A DNA stretch of 64,000 nt, taken from the NCBI GenBank assembly GCA_964629475.1, contig CAZVQW010000008.1:1-64000 (forward strand), in the 5' to 3' direction. The translations under genes and the position numbers were made by a program. Under the pieces are notes generated by a model that searched no databases, was not told the DNA's origin, and saw nothing but the letters and a program-made list of their open reading frames with translations. Of this stretch, positions 20,216 through 29,969 are shown piece after piece. Position 1 is the stretch's first letter. The number at the start of each line of letters is the position of its first letter. The stretch is from SMWD01 sp964629475. Its GTDB lineage: Bacteria; Pseudomonadota; Gammaproteobacteria; Steroidobacterales; GCA-2729495.

Positions 20216-22840
20216 ATGGTAGCCTCCAGGTGCCAACGTGTCGCTCTACGACGCTGTCTTTGCAGGTGGATGCTGACGACCATATTCTCCGTGTATTGTG
20301 TCACTGCATTCGGCGCCGGCAACGTTTTATTTGAAAATGTACTGGTCTCCAGGTCAGGCGATACAACTACGGTAGAAGTACGTTTTGGTTGCCCTACCCG
20401 GTATATCGATCATTTCCCACTCTTTGAGACGGATCGCCTGCAAATCAATCTTTCCCGCCTGGATCAATGCGGTGCCGGCGTGTTTGGATCTCCCGTGCGG
20501 GAAATCAGAATTCCCGCGGGGCGTGCTATGGCCCGGATTGATGAGGTTGAATATGTTGCCAAGGCAGGAACTGAGTCACTTTTATTGATTCGATTTGATC
20601 GTCCGGTGCGATTTTCCGTGCGCCAACGAGGTGGCCTGCGCAGCCTGCAGCTGTTGATTGAAACACCAACGACAAGTGACGCAGCGGAGACAAAGGCAGC
20701 CTCTACATTGGAGCCGGAAAAGCCGTTGATACTACCCGTGCCCGTGCCAGATACAAATACGATTGATCGAAGCCTTGAACGCCTACGGCGGGCTGAGGAA
20801 GCGGCGGCAGCGCAAATGGCCAGAACGAAAACACAGCCACCTGCACAAGGGTTATTTGCAATTAATCTGGAATCAACGACTGACCCGATATCGGCTGAAT
20901 CGATTGCCTCGGCCGAATCAATGGCAAAGCAGCAAGTGTATCTAACCGATATAATTCTGTCAGGCCAGTCCTGGTATCGCTTGCGGTCAGGATTTTTTTC
21001 TGCCGAGTCCGCTGCCCAGGCTGCTGCAAAGACGCTGCGCTCCAGGTTTCCTGATGCATGGGTTGTGAAGGTTTCCGAGCAAGAGCGTGATAATGCCGGG
21101 AAACACCTGGTGAGCGTAGCGGAGGATTTGGCGCCCGCCTCTGCAGAGCTAATTGAACCGGCAATACGTGCCACCGCAAGCAACCAGGCACCAGTTACTC
21201 AACCCGATTCCAGAAGATTATCAGAAGCACAAATTGCCGAGCTAATGGCAGAAGCGGAGACAGAGCTGCAGAAGGGGAATTTCAGCCGGGCAGTGCAAAT
21301 CTATACCAAGATCCTGAACGAACCTGAACATTCTTTATCCGCCGATGCGAGAGAATATCTGGGGCTTGCCCGTGAGCGTAACAATCAGATTGCCCACGCT
21401 GTCGCTGAATACCGGAAGTATCTCGACCTTTACCCGGAGGGTGAAGGTGCTGAACGTGTCGGCCAGCGTCTCGCCGGGCTTCTGACTGCACGTAAAACAC
21501 CGAAAGCCAGTCAACGCAGTCCATCAAATCGCAGCCGGCAAAGCCCGTGGGAAACCTATGGTGGTATTGCACAGTACTACCGGCGGGATGTCTTTGATAC
21601 CGACAGTACCGGCGAAGTTGTTGCCCAGTCGTCCATGCTGACTGATGCCGATGTCATGGTGAGGCGGCGCGGGAACAGATTTGATTTTAGTAGCCGGATT
21701 ACGATAGGCCATCTCTATGACTTTCTGAGCGAAGATGAAGGACCCGGAAACAATTCACGCTTCTACAATGCGTACGTTGATTTGCAGGACGGTGAACTCG
21801 ATCTTTTCACCCGGGTAGGCCGCCAATCATTACACACCAGCGGTGTACTCGGGCGTTTCGATGGACTGCAGGTGGGATATGACTGGAAACCGGATATTCG
21901 ATTTAATGTGATTACCGGTTACCCGGTTGATTCATCTGCCGACAGCATCCAGACAGAGCGATTTTTTTATGGCACTGGCGTCGATTTCTCTCAACTCTAT
22001 GATCTTTTTGATATCAGCATCTTCTACAACCGTCAGGAAGTGAGTGGTCTGGAGAACCGCCAGGCTATCGGGGCGGAACTGCGCTACTACGATATTTCCC
22101 GGTCTCTGATTTCTGCTCTGGACTATGACATTGGATTCAATACGCTGAATAGCTTTGTCGCCCTGGGTAACTGGACCTTCAATAACAGGATGACATTGAC
22201 TGCTACCGTAGATATTCGGAAGAGCCCTTACCTGACAACCCGCACTGCCTTGATAGGCCAACAGGTCACAACAATAGAAGACCTGTTACTGAGTTTTTCC
22301 GAAGCAGACATTCGACAACTCGCTGAGGATCGCGCTGCTGATGTTCAGACGTATTCATTTGGCCTGTCAAAGCATTTGTTTGAACGATTTCAGGTCAATC
22401 TGGACGTCACGATGACCCAGTTTGGGGGCACCCCGGCTTCCGGCGGCGTTCCTGAAATGCCTGATTTTGGTACACAGCTGTATTACTCGGCTAACTTCAT
22501 TGGATACAGCCTGTTCAAGGAAGGTGATTCATCAATTTTCGGCATGCGTTACATCGACAGCGATACATCTACGACATCGACACTTTCCTTTGACAGCAGG
22601 CACCCCCTGTCTAACAAGTTCAGAATCAACCCGAGAATTATTGTCTCCATGCGTGAATCCACGATAAATGAGGCAGATCGTTGGCTTGCAAGGCCCTCTT
22701 TAAGATTTCTTTATCGACTGGGACGCCATTACCAACTGGACTTTGAATTTGGTGGAGAGTGGTCAAGTACCGACTCATCAGTACAGACCATCGATACATC
22801 ATCCTATTTTCTATATCTGGGGTATCGAGCGGACTTCTAA
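20216..22840 (+). CDS. AMIN/SPOR/TPR-domain outer-membrane beta-barrel protein
   Basis: An 874-residue exported protein. After the signal segment come an AMIN-like domain (about 35-145), a proline-rich linker, a SPOR-like segment (about 230-290; YLTDIILSGQSWYRLRSGFF), a TPR pair (about 335-400; GNFSRAVQIYTKILNE) and a C-terminal barrel of about 430 residues with amphipathic strands ending in FLYLGYRADF, whose terminal Phe is typical of outer-membrane proteins. AMIN and SPOR modules bind peptidoglycan. It directly follows two giant periplasmic cytochromes, so it may be the outer-membrane part of the conduit (inference). It has no CxxCH motif itself. Confidence 0.75.
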   Translation: MVASRCQRVALRRCLCRWMLTTIFSVYCVTAFGAGNVLFENVLVSRSGDTTTVEVRFGCPTRYIDHFPLFETDRLQINLSRLDQCGAGVFGSPVREIRIPAGRAMARIDEVEYVAKAGTESLLLIRFDRPVRFSVRQRGGLRSLQLLIETPTTSDAAETKAASTLEPEKPLILPVPVPDTNTIDRSLERLRRAEEAAAAQMARTKTQPPAQGLFAINLESTTDPISAESIASAESMAKQQVYLTDIILSGQSWYRLRSGFFSAESAAQAAAKTLRSRFPDAWVVKVSEQERDNAGKHLVSVAEDLAPASAELIEPAIRATASNQAPVTQPDSRRLSEAQIAELMAEAETELQKGNFSRAVQIYTKILNEPEHSLSADAREYLGLARERNNQIAHAVAEYRKYLDLYPEGEGAERVGQRLAGLLTARKTPKASQRSPSNRSRQSPWETYGGIAQYYRRDVFDTDSTGEVVAQSSMLTDADVMVRRRGNRFDFSSRITIGHLYDFLSEDEGPGNNSRFYNAYVDLQDGELDLFTRVGRQSLHTSGVLGRFDGLQVGYDWKPDIRFNVITGYPVDSSADSIQTERFFYGTGVDFSQLYDLFDISIFYNRQEVSGLENRQAIGAELRYYDISRSLISALDYDIGFNTLNSFVALGNWTFNNRMTLTATVDIRKSPYLTTRTALIGQQVTTIEDLLLSFSEADIRQLAEDRAADVQTYSFGLSKHLFERFQVNLDVTMTQFGGTPASGGVPEMPDFGTQLYYSANFIGYSLFKEGDSSIFGMRYIDSDTSTTSTLSFDSRHPLSNKFRINPRIIVSMRESTINEADRWLARPSLRFLYRLGRHYQLDFEFGGEWSSTDSSVQTIDTSSYFLYLGYRADF

Positions 22841-22841
22841 C

Positions 22842-23480
22842 ATGTTGCACGTATCGTCAGAAGAACCGCGTTATGCAGGAGTGTCCGCCAGGCTCCCGTT
22901 GGTGCTTATCCTTACAGTGATCACAGTGAGCCTCATAGCGTGCTCCACACCCCGCAAAAGCGAACCGGAACTTCGACATTACTTCGACAAAAAAACAGGC
23001 GCTAATATCATGAGCCTGCAACAACCATTGGTGTTCTACAGGGAGAAACCGTGGCTCGCCGCGAACACGCGGGATTACGTCTATCTTGGCCCAATTGAAG
23101 TAAGTCGAACCGGCCAGCGAAGCTATCTGCTATGGCTCGGAATATGGAGCACAATCGATCGATTCGGGCTACCGTCAAAATCTGTACAGGATGATTTTCA
23201 AACTGTGTATTTAGTCGCAGATGAAGAGCCAATGGAGCTTGGGATCAAAGCATGGTCCGGAAAAGAGCTGGGGATGGCAAATGCAGTTTACTCAACACCT
23301 GTCGACAGTGCTTCCAATGCATTTTATGCTGTTACCAGAGATCAGATCAGGAAATTAGCACAAGCAAAAAGTATTTTGATCTATTCGAACGCTGACGCTC
23401 CACCGGGTGCAGAGTACATGCTGCGGCGAGAAAAAAGCCAGTACGTTGCAGAGTTCGCAAATTACTTGTCTGGTGAATAA
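22842..23480 (+). CDS. Lipoprotein of the multihaem module
   Basis: A 212-residue predicted lipoprotein: hydrophobic segment LPLVLILTVITVSL with lipobox LIAC, then a soluble domain of unknown family. The ATG at 22842 lies one base after the beta-barrel stop, so it is in the same operon. The residues around 100-170 carry no metal or haem motif. Possibly a structural partner of the barrel (inference). Confidence 0.7.
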   Translation: MLHVSSEEPRYAGVSARLPLVLILTVITVSLIACSTPRKSEPELRHYFDKKTGANIMSLQQPLVFYREKPWLAANTRDYVYLGPIEVSRTGQRSYLLWLGIWSTIDRFGLPSKSVQDDFQTVYLVADEEPMELGIKAWSGKELGMANAVYSTPVDSASNAFYAVTRDQIRKLAQAKSILIYSNADAPPGAEYMLRREKSQYVAEFANYLSGE

Positions 23481-23504
23481 ATTGCTTTTGATTGTGAAAT
23501 AGCC

Positions 23505-24323
23505 GTGAGCAAAGGAATAAAAAGTGCTGCTCTTCTCGCTTTGCGGTTATTGCTGCGCCCTGTCATTCGCATTGCGCTACGCAGTGGAATCACTTACCGG
23601 GAAGCATCTGAAGTCTGCAAGCTCACCTTCGTAGAAGTTGCCAGGCAGGATTATGGCATCGCTGGTCGCCCTACCAATGCCTCCCGCGTTGCGATAATGA
23701 CCGGACTATCACGCCGTGAAATCAGCCGGATAAACCAGCTTCTCAAACGGGAAAAAACTTATACGAATCCAGGCAAGATAAACAATGCAACACGAGTTCT
23801 GACCGGGTGGTATGTGGATCCGGATTTTTTGAATAGCAATGGTCGTCCACGGCTGTTGTCAGTTGATGACAAAGAACCGGATTTCTCAACTCTTTCCAGA
23901 AAATATGCGAGTGATATTCCACCCTCCGCGATGTTAAAGGAACTGACACGCGTTGGTGCAGTAGAGGAAACAAAGACGGGCAAGCTTCGGGTGCTGACGC
24001 GAAATTACCTGCTATCGGATATGGATCCGGAGGCGATTATTCGGTCAGGCAGCGTACTCGCGGACCTTGGCGAGACCATTAACTACAACTTGTCCCGTGG
24101 TGATAATGATGTCACCCGATTTGAAGGACGCGCTACGAATATTCATATCGGTCCCAGAGCGGCCAGAACCTTTCGGTCATTTCTGGAGAAGGAGGGACAG
24201 GCATTTCTGGAACGAGTCGATGACTGGCTTTCAGGTCACGAGCTGACGCCTGCAAAACAAAAAAATAAAAAGATGGTCAGATTGGGCGTAGGACTATACC
24301 AAATCGAAGAGAAGCAGCGTTAG
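23505..24323 (+). CDS. DUF6502 family protein, probable regulator
   Basis: A 272-residue soluble protein (GTG start) fitting the DUF6502 family. The N-terminal half has HTH-like elements: GITYREASEVCKLTFVEVA, and SRVAIMTGLSRREISRINQL at about 55-85, which looks like a winged-helix recognition region. No signal peptide, so it is cytoplasmic. Its place between two lipoprotein genes of the module suggests a local regulator; this is inference. Confidence 0.65.
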   Translation: MSKGIKSAALLALRLLLRPVIRIALRSGITYREASEVCKLTFVEVARQDYGIAGRPTNASRVAIMTGLSRREISRINQLLKREKTYTNPGKINNATRVLTGWYVDPDFLNSNGRPRLLSVDDKEPDFSTLSRKYASDIPPSAMLKELTRVGAVEETKTGKLRVLTRNYLLSDMDPEAIIRSGSVLADLGETINYNLSRGDNDVTRFEGRATNIHIGPRAARTFRSFLEKEGQAFLERVDDWLSGHELTPAKQKNKKMVRLGVGLYQIEEKQR

Positions 24324-24335
24324 CGGAGCGGCGTG

Positions 24336-25745
24336 ATGAGGATGGAACACAGATTGGTTGCAATATTGGCGGCAGTAGTCCTGATCAGTAGTTGCAGCAC
24401 CGGAAATGAACAGATTGCCGGCATTGATCGCGGCGGCATTGTGGCAGGTCCCATCACCGGTTTTGGCAGTATTGTTGTCAATGGCGTGCGCTACGACACT
24501 GGTTCCGCGTTAGTAACAGTGAACGGCAACCCCGGACAGGTAGCAGACCTGCAGGTCGGGCATGTTGTTACTGCACAGGTCCGCTATAACTCTGATGGAA
24601 CCACGCCAATTGCAGATACCATCAACTTCGAGAATATCGTAGCCGGGCCGATATCCAGTATCTCAATTCCTGATGATCAATTTGTCGTACTTGGCCAGCT
24701 TGTTCATGCGGATTCTGCAACATCCTATGCTGCAGAAATCGATCCCCCGGCAATTGAAAGCCTCTCGGCGGATCAATCTGTGCAGATCAGCGGATTTGTA
24801 AGATCTGATGGAAGCATCCAGGCCACACGTATTGAGCACGCTGGCGTCGGTCAGTCATTTGAAGTAGTTGGTACTGTTAATAATCTGAACGACATACAAA
24901 TGACATTCAGCATCGGCGACCTGGTCATCGATTACAGCAGCCTGACTCTGATCGAGCCGCTGGCGGAAGGTGATCGAATCAAGGCTACAGGCAATCAACT
25001 GGGTGTAGCAGGAGAGCTAATAGCGGATGTAATTTCTCCGCGGCAGCAAGTGTTCGATACCGAAGAAGGAGATGAAGCCGATGTCGAAGGGCTGATATCG
25101 GGTTTCTTGTCGCCAGCCCAATTTATGGTTGAAGGAATTGACGTCTCAACAGATAGTGCAACGGAATTTGATGGAGGCAACATATCCGATCTGTCAGATG
25201 ACATTCGTGTTGAAATCGAGGGTCAGTTTGACGCAAACGGGATTCTCGTTGCAAAACAAGTCGAATTCCGACAGAGCGGTGATCTCAGACTATCTGCCCC
25301 GATCGAAAGCATTGATGGCGTCCAGAATGAGCTTTTCATGCTAGGCGTTCGCGTCGAAGTAAATAGCCTCACATCATTTGAAGATAAAAGCCCGCTCGAA
25401 CTAAAAAACTTTGGATTATCTGACCTCAACCCCGGTGAGCACATTGAAATCAAGGCTTACGAATCATCAGTGACGCCAGGTGTTCTTATCGCTATTTCGC
25501 TGGAGCGAACAGAAAGCAAGACAACTGTCGAAGCCAGAGGGCTTGCTGAAAATGTTGTAACCCCGACACTGTCGATACTGGGGGTTGCCGTAGCCACAGA
25601 TGCAGACACTCAATACGAGTCTGTCGATGACCTGCCAATCGATGCCGCAGAATTTTTTGCTACGGCGCAAGGGCAGTTGGTCGAAGCGAAAGGACCTCTG
25701 GTTGGCGGGATGATTCTCGCTGAAAAGATAGAGTTCAGCGATTAG
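24336..25745 (+). CDS. DUF5666-domain lipoprotein
   Basis: A 469-residue lipoprotein (ILAAVVLISSC lipobox) made of repeated small beta-barrel DUF5666-type units (AGPITGFGSIVVNGVRYDTG, then several IDGV/VEGLISGF repeats). The family is of unknown function and is usually envelope-located. It is the last gene of the multihaem module. The GTG at 24333 and ATG at 24336 are both possible starts. Confidence 0.75.
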   Translation: MRMEHRLVAILAAVVLISSCSTGNEQIAGIDRGGIVAGPITGFGSIVVNGVRYDTGSALVTVNGNPGQVADLQVGHVVTAQVRYNSDGTTPIADTINFENIVAGPISSISIPDDQFVVLGQLVHADSATSYAAEIDPPAIESLSADQSVQISGFVRSDGSIQATRIEHAGVGQSFEVVGTVNNLNDIQMTFSIGDLVIDYSSLTLIEPLAEGDRIKATGNQLGVAGELIADVISPRQQVFDTEEGDEADVEGLISGFLSPAQFMVEGIDVSTDSATEFDGGNISDLSDDIRVEIEGQFDANGILVAKQVEFRQSGDLRLSAPIESIDGVQNELFMLGVRVEVNSLTSFEDKSPLELKNFGLSDLNPGEHIEIKAYESSVTPGVLIAISLERTESKTTVEARGLAENVVTPTLSILGVAVATDADTQYESVDDLPIDAAEFFATAQGQLVEAKGPLVGGMILAEKIEFSD

Positions 25746-25791
25746 CTATACGGCACAGGAGATCGATCTGGCCGGCCTTAGAGCCCGCGGC

Positions 25792-26256
25792 CTAGTGAGG
25801 ATGACCGTGCTCAATTTCTTCCTGCGTCGCAGGGCGAATATCATCGACAGACACATCGAAATGCAGCACCTGGCCCGCAAGCGGATGATTGCCATCGACG
25901 GTGACGGTGTCCTCGGTGATCGCCCTGATCGTCACAATCTGTGTTGCGCCGCTCGAGTCACCGGCCTGAAATTGCATACCGACCCCGATCTCATCGACTC
26001 CACCGAATAGTTCGCGCGGCACCTCGTCGATCAGTTCATCACTGATTGCACCGTACGCATCTTCCGGCTGAATGACGGCCTTAAACTTATCGCCGATCGC
26101 CTTGCCGAGCAATTCCCTTTCCAGTCCGGGAATAATGCCCTGCGCACCATGCAAATAAGCGAGAGGATCTCCGCCCACAGATGAATCCAGCGTTTCACCC
26201 TGATCGTTCGTCAGCGTGTAATGCACCATAACTACATGATTATTATCGATTTTCAT
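25792..26256 (-). CDS. slyD: FKBP-type peptidyl-prolyl isomerase SlyD
   Basis: A 154-residue SlyD: FKBP core (VHYTLTNDQGETLDSS), the inserted IF chaperone domain (PEDAYGAISDELIDEVPRE) and the end of the FKBP core (VDGNHPLAGQVLHFDV). Cytoplasmic foldase, involved in nickel handling in enterobacteria. It is shorter than E. coli SlyD (196) and ends in EHGHPH instead of the long His/Cys-rich metal-binding tail, as in many other proteobacteria. Confidence 0.93.
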   Translation of the reverse strand: MKIDNNHVVMVHYTLTNDQGETLDSSVGGDPLAYLHGAQGIIPGLERELLGKAIGDKFKAVIQPEDAYGAISDELIDEVPRELFGGVDEIGVGMQFQAGDSSGATQIVTIRAITEDTVTVDGNHPLAGQVLHFDVSVDDIRPATQEEIEHGHPH

Positions 26257-26430
26257 ATCTGATCACTAACCGTGTCTTGATTTATTGTGGTCAGGCACGA
26301 TACAGGATCCGGCCAGTGGGGCAAAGGCTGGCAACAGACTCAACAGTGAATCAACTCCACAGGAAGCCGCACTGGCCGATGAGCTGACAAGTTCGTTCTT
26401 TTCGTTATTAAATCGGATATTCTTGCGCCT

Positions 26431-27276
26431 ATGGGCCGGATACTGTCAAGCAAAATTCTGTGGTCGCTCGTAGCCATCGCATCGACCGCGGTTGCATACA
26501 GTTCTATCGCGGACGAGGTCGGCCGACAGCAAACGGATGAAGCATTTAAAAATGCCCTCGTGACTTTTGCCGTTGCGCGCACGCTCAACGGCGTGATCTC
26601 GGTCGCGCAGGGTACCGAGCTGGCGCTCGAACCCGGTGGTGTCGGCGTCGTACTGACACTCGGCCAGGTACTCGATCCGATCAACGACCTGGTCGAACGA
26701 TTCTCGGCCGTCATGCTCGTCGCGACGAGTTCGATCGGCCTGCAAAGCGTCCTGTTGCGTATAACAGCCTGGTGGGGCCTTACGCTGGCGCTGGCCATCG
26801 TGTCCCTGATGACTCTGCTGGCACTCTGGTGGCCGGGGGACAGGGCAACACGAATTACCGGCATCGCCATCCGCACATTACTCATCATGGTGTTTTTGCG
26901 TTTTGCCGTGCCGGTCCTCGTTATCGGGACGACACTGATCTTCGATCACTTCCTCGCAGAGGACCAGGTTGAGGCAACCACGGCGCTCGAGGCCACACGG
27001 GATCAGATAGAAGAAATCAATGAACAGGCAAACACACCGGAAATCGAGGATGAATCGATCCTTGACTGGATGAGCACGCTGATCGATGACTCACTGGACT
27101 CCATCAATCCCAACGAGCAGCTCGAGCGCCTCAGAGTGCGGGTTTCGGATTCGGTCGAGCACATCATCGACCTGATCGTCATTTTCGTACTGCAGACGAT
27201 CCTCCTGCCAATCGGGTTCCTGTGGATGGTCATCCGGCTGTTAAAATCTGTCGGAGAGCGCGTCACACGGCTCTGA
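26431..27276 (+). CDS. Membrane protein of unknown function
   Basis: A 281-residue protein with a signal-like first helix (SLVAIASTAVAYSSIA), two central helices (about 110-175), an acidic, coiled-coil-prone segment (about 180-245, rich in Glu and Asp) and a C-terminal helix (VIFVLQTILLPIGFLWMVI). No family recognised. It is divergent from slyD and precedes the TonB receptor by 110 bases. Confidence 0.6.
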   Translation: MGRILSSKILWSLVAIASTAVAYSSIADEVGRQQTDEAFKNALVTFAVARTLNGVISVAQGTELALEPGGVGVVLTLGQVLDPINDLVERFSAVMLVATSSIGLQSVLLRITAWWGLTLALAIVSLMTLLALWWPGDRATRITGIAIRTLLIMVFLRFAVPVLVIGTTLIFDHFLAEDQVEATTALEATRDQIEEINEQANTPEIEDESILDWMSTLIDDSLDSINPNEQLERLRVRVSDSVEHIIDLIVIFVLQTILLPIGFLWMVIRLLKSVGERVTRL

Positions 27277-27355
27277 TCAAAATTTCCCGGGTGGCTTACG
27301 TAGATTTCCTTATGAGTAAAATATAGAGGAAGCGTATTGTTCGCAGCATTTTTTA

Positions 27356-27374
27356 GAGAATGATAATCAAACGC
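27356..27374 (+). promoter_or_regulatory. Fur-box-like site upstream of TonB receptor
   Basis: GAGAATGATAATCAAACGC matches the 19-base Fur consensus (GATAATGATAATCATTATC) at 14 of 19 positions, with the left part almost perfect. It lies 12 bases before the receptor ATG, where a repressor would block expression, so iron repression is likely. Confidence 0.5.
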
Positions 27375-27386
27375 AAGAATTCAATA

Positions 27387-29738
27387 ATGAATAAGCAAAT
27401 TGCAACTTTTATATCTGTCTTACTCGGTGGGCTCATGATAAGTAGCGCGGTTATGGCGTCTGTAGGCTCGACCGATGAAGAAATGATCGTCACGGCACGC
27501 AAGAAAGAAGAGCTGCTGATCGAAACGCCGATCGCGGTGTCGGCATTCAGCACGAGCACGATAAACGACCTCGGTCTCGACAGAATTGACGACATCGCCC
27601 GGCACACGCCGGGGTTTTCGTTCAATACCGGCATCGGCCGCCAGCCGACTTCTGACCGGCCGATGATCCGCGGCCTGACAACGGTGCGTAACGGGATTGC
27701 CAATGCATCGGCGGCCACCGTTTTTATCGATGGTGTCTACATCGGTGGTTCCAGCCAGTCGACCGAACTCTATAACCTGGAACGCGTCGAAGTACTGCGC
27801 GGACCGCAGGCTGCCCTGTACGGCCGCAACACATATGCTGGCGTCATCAATTACGTGACACGGGGACCAAGCGACGAGTTCACCGGCGAGGTCCGCATGA
27901 CGGGAGCGGAGCATGACACTGCCGGCGTGACCGGTTGGTTTAGCGGGCCGCTCATTGACGACACACTCGGCTTCGTCATTGCAGCCGGCCACCGACAATA
28001 CGGCGGTGAATATCGCAATATCCGCGACGGCAGTTCGGTCGGCGGTGAAGAAAGTAACGACATCACGGCCAAACTACGCTGGACGCCAACCGATTCACTG
28101 GATATCACTCTCAAGACAGGTCTGCAAAGCACCGATGACGAGCACTTCGCCGCATTCCTGCAGGGTCGCGAGTTGAATAACTGCTGTTTTCGTTCGGCCG
28201 AGGCGCCGCGTGCGCGCGAATATTTTGTCGGTGAGGCGCAGAAGGACGGTAACGTGAATCTGTACACGGACCTGCTCGATACAGCAGGCGGCGCCGGAAG
28301 CGAACTGGACCGTCAACTGGCGAGTCTCAGCATCGACTGGGACTTCATCGACGGTTACTCGGTCACGAGCGTGACGGGTTACGTCGATGACGAGGTACGC
28401 CGTGGCATCGACGGATCCTATGCAGCCTATGACCTGTTTCCAATCCCCACGCCTTTTTTCGACCTGCGCGGATCGTTCACGAAGGTTGACTGGATTGAAC
28501 AGTCCGACCTGTCGCAAGAATTGCGCCTGCGTTCGCCAGATTCCCGAGCCGTGCGCTGGACGACCGGACTGTATTACTATCGTGGCGAGGCCAGCACCGT
28601 GGCGAGCAACGAAGTTTTCATCGATAACACGGATCAAATCGTCGTTAGACCGCCCACGACGCCACTGGCGAGCGACAAGATCGAAAATACCGCCGTGTTC
28701 GGCGGCGCCGATTGGGATTTTCGCGATAACTGGACTGCGACCGCGGAATTACGCTGGGCCACGGATCGAATCTCGGTGCGCAATACGCAGAACTCCCCGC
28801 CGGAATGCAACGCGCCGAACGACCTGACAAAACGTTTCGACAGCCTGACGCCGCGCTTCACGCTGCACCATGCGGCAACCGAAGATCGGCACTATTACCT
28901 GAATGTTGCGAAGGGCACGAAACCTGGTGACTTCAATCCCACCGTGCCTGTACTTCCGGATGGTTGCCCGGACGAAAGCTTCCGTGCGGTTGACGAGGAA
29001 AGTGTCTGGAATTACGAGATCGGCGCCAAGGGGCGCTGGTGGCAACAGCGCATCACGGCCAATGTCGCAGCATTCTATCTCGATGTCGAAGATCAGCAAC
29101 TAACGCAGATCGTCGAATTGCCGAGCGGTGACATCAAGTCGATTATTCAGAACGTCGGACGCACGTCGGTCGTTGGCATCGAAACCGAATTCGGTGCGGC
29201 ACTGACCGAGAATTTTGACGTCGATATCAGCTATGCGTGGACACGCGCGGAATACCGCGAACACTTCAGTACGAATGAGGCAGATCTGAGAGGCAGCAAC
29301 GGAAGCCTGGCTGAAACCCAACAGCTCGGCGACGTATCTGGAAACTTTGTCCCACGAGTGCCCGAACACATGGCATCGCTCGTCATGCGCTACGAACTAC
29401 CGCTTGGTGGCGAGAATCTATGGTATGTCAGCGGTGACTATACCTTCGAGTCATCGCGCTATGCCCAGGAACACAACCTGATCGAAACCGGCGACCGGAA
29501 CCTCGTCGGGCTACGCACGGGCTTCGACGTCGGCCACTGGGAAGCGAGTGTCTGGGTCACGAACCTGTTCGACGACGATACGCCGGTCGATATTCAGCGC
29601 TTCCTGGATCGTCGATCCGGCTCCCTGCCATCGTTTCCACAAGAAGGGCCTTCCCGGCCCAGCAGCAGCCCGCGTGGATTCGTCGTCACGCTGCCACGCG
29701 GTAGACAAATCGGCGCAACGCTCAGCTACAGCTTCTGA
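27387..29738 (+). CDS. TonB-dependent outer-membrane receptor
   Basis: A 783-residue receptor with a signal peptide (TFISVLLGGLMISSAVMA), a TonB box (EEMIVTARK), a plug domain (ETPIAVSAFS, IRGLTTVRNG, LERVEVLRGPQAALYGRN) and a 22-strand-type barrel ending in LPRGRQIGATLSYSF with the terminal Phe. It imports an unknown ligand. The Fur-like box favours an iron chelate; the A-PIAVSAFS plug type is also common in marine receptors for other substrates. It appears monocistronic. The ATG at 27387 is chosen to give a standard signal peptide. Confidence 0.92.
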   Translation: MNKQIATFISVLLGGLMISSAVMASVGSTDEEMIVTARKKEELLIETPIAVSAFSTSTINDLGLDRIDDIARHTPGFSFNTGIGRQPTSDRPMIRGLTTVRNGIANASAATVFIDGVYIGGSSQSTELYNLERVEVLRGPQAALYGRNTYAGVINYVTRGPSDEFTGEVRMTGAEHDTAGVTGWFSGPLIDDTLGFVIAAGHRQYGGEYRNIRDGSSVGGEESNDITAKLRWTPTDSLDITLKTGLQSTDDEHFAAFLQGRELNNCCFRSAEAPRAREYFVGEAQKDGNVNLYTDLLDTAGGAGSELDRQLASLSIDWDFIDGYSVTSVTGYVDDEVRRGIDGSYAAYDLFPIPTPFFDLRGSFTKVDWIEQSDLSQELRLRSPDSRAVRWTTGLYYYRGEASTVASNEVFIDNTDQIVVRPPTTPLASDKIENTAVFGGADWDFRDNWTATAELRWATDRISVRNTQNSPPECNAPNDLTKRFDSLTPRFTLHHAATEDRHYYLNVAKGTKPGDFNPTVPVLPDGCPDESFRAVDEESVWNYEIGAKGRWWQQRITANVAAFYLDVEDQQLTQIVELPSGDIKSIIQNVGRTSVVGIETEFGAALTENFDVDISYAWTRAEYREHFSTNEADLRGSNGSLAETQQLGDVSGNFVPRVPEHMASLVMRYELPLGGENLWYVSGDYTFESSRYAQEHNLIETGDRNLVGLRTGFDVGHWEASVWVTNLFDDDTPVDIQRFLDRRSGSLPSFPQEGPSRPSSSPRGFVVTLPRGRQIGATLSYSF

Positions 29739-29775
29739 TATCGAAACGGCTGAAAGCCACATACCACGTAATATC

Positions 29776-29804
29776 CCGTATAGCGGTGTGAAAAATCCGT
29801 ATAG
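29776..29804 (+). promoter_or_regulatory. Phased direct repeats upstream of nirS
   Basis: CCGTATAG occurs at 29776-29783 and 29797-29804, 21 bases apart (two helical turns), in the 231-base gap before nirS. A palindrome TACGTATA follows. This could be an activator site. No FNR/DNR-type TTGAT-N4-ATCAA box was found in this gap. Confidence 0.3.
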
Positions 29805-29969
29805 ATACGTATATCCGAAAAGGCTAAAAAGCATATTAATTCGGGTCTACGGATTACCCCTAAGCGCAAGTAAGAATAATTCGATGTCTAGCACGATCCA
29901 GAGGTTTCGAAAATATGAACCGCAACACGCGGTTTATCGGCAATTCCAAGCAAAGATGGATGAAAACTC

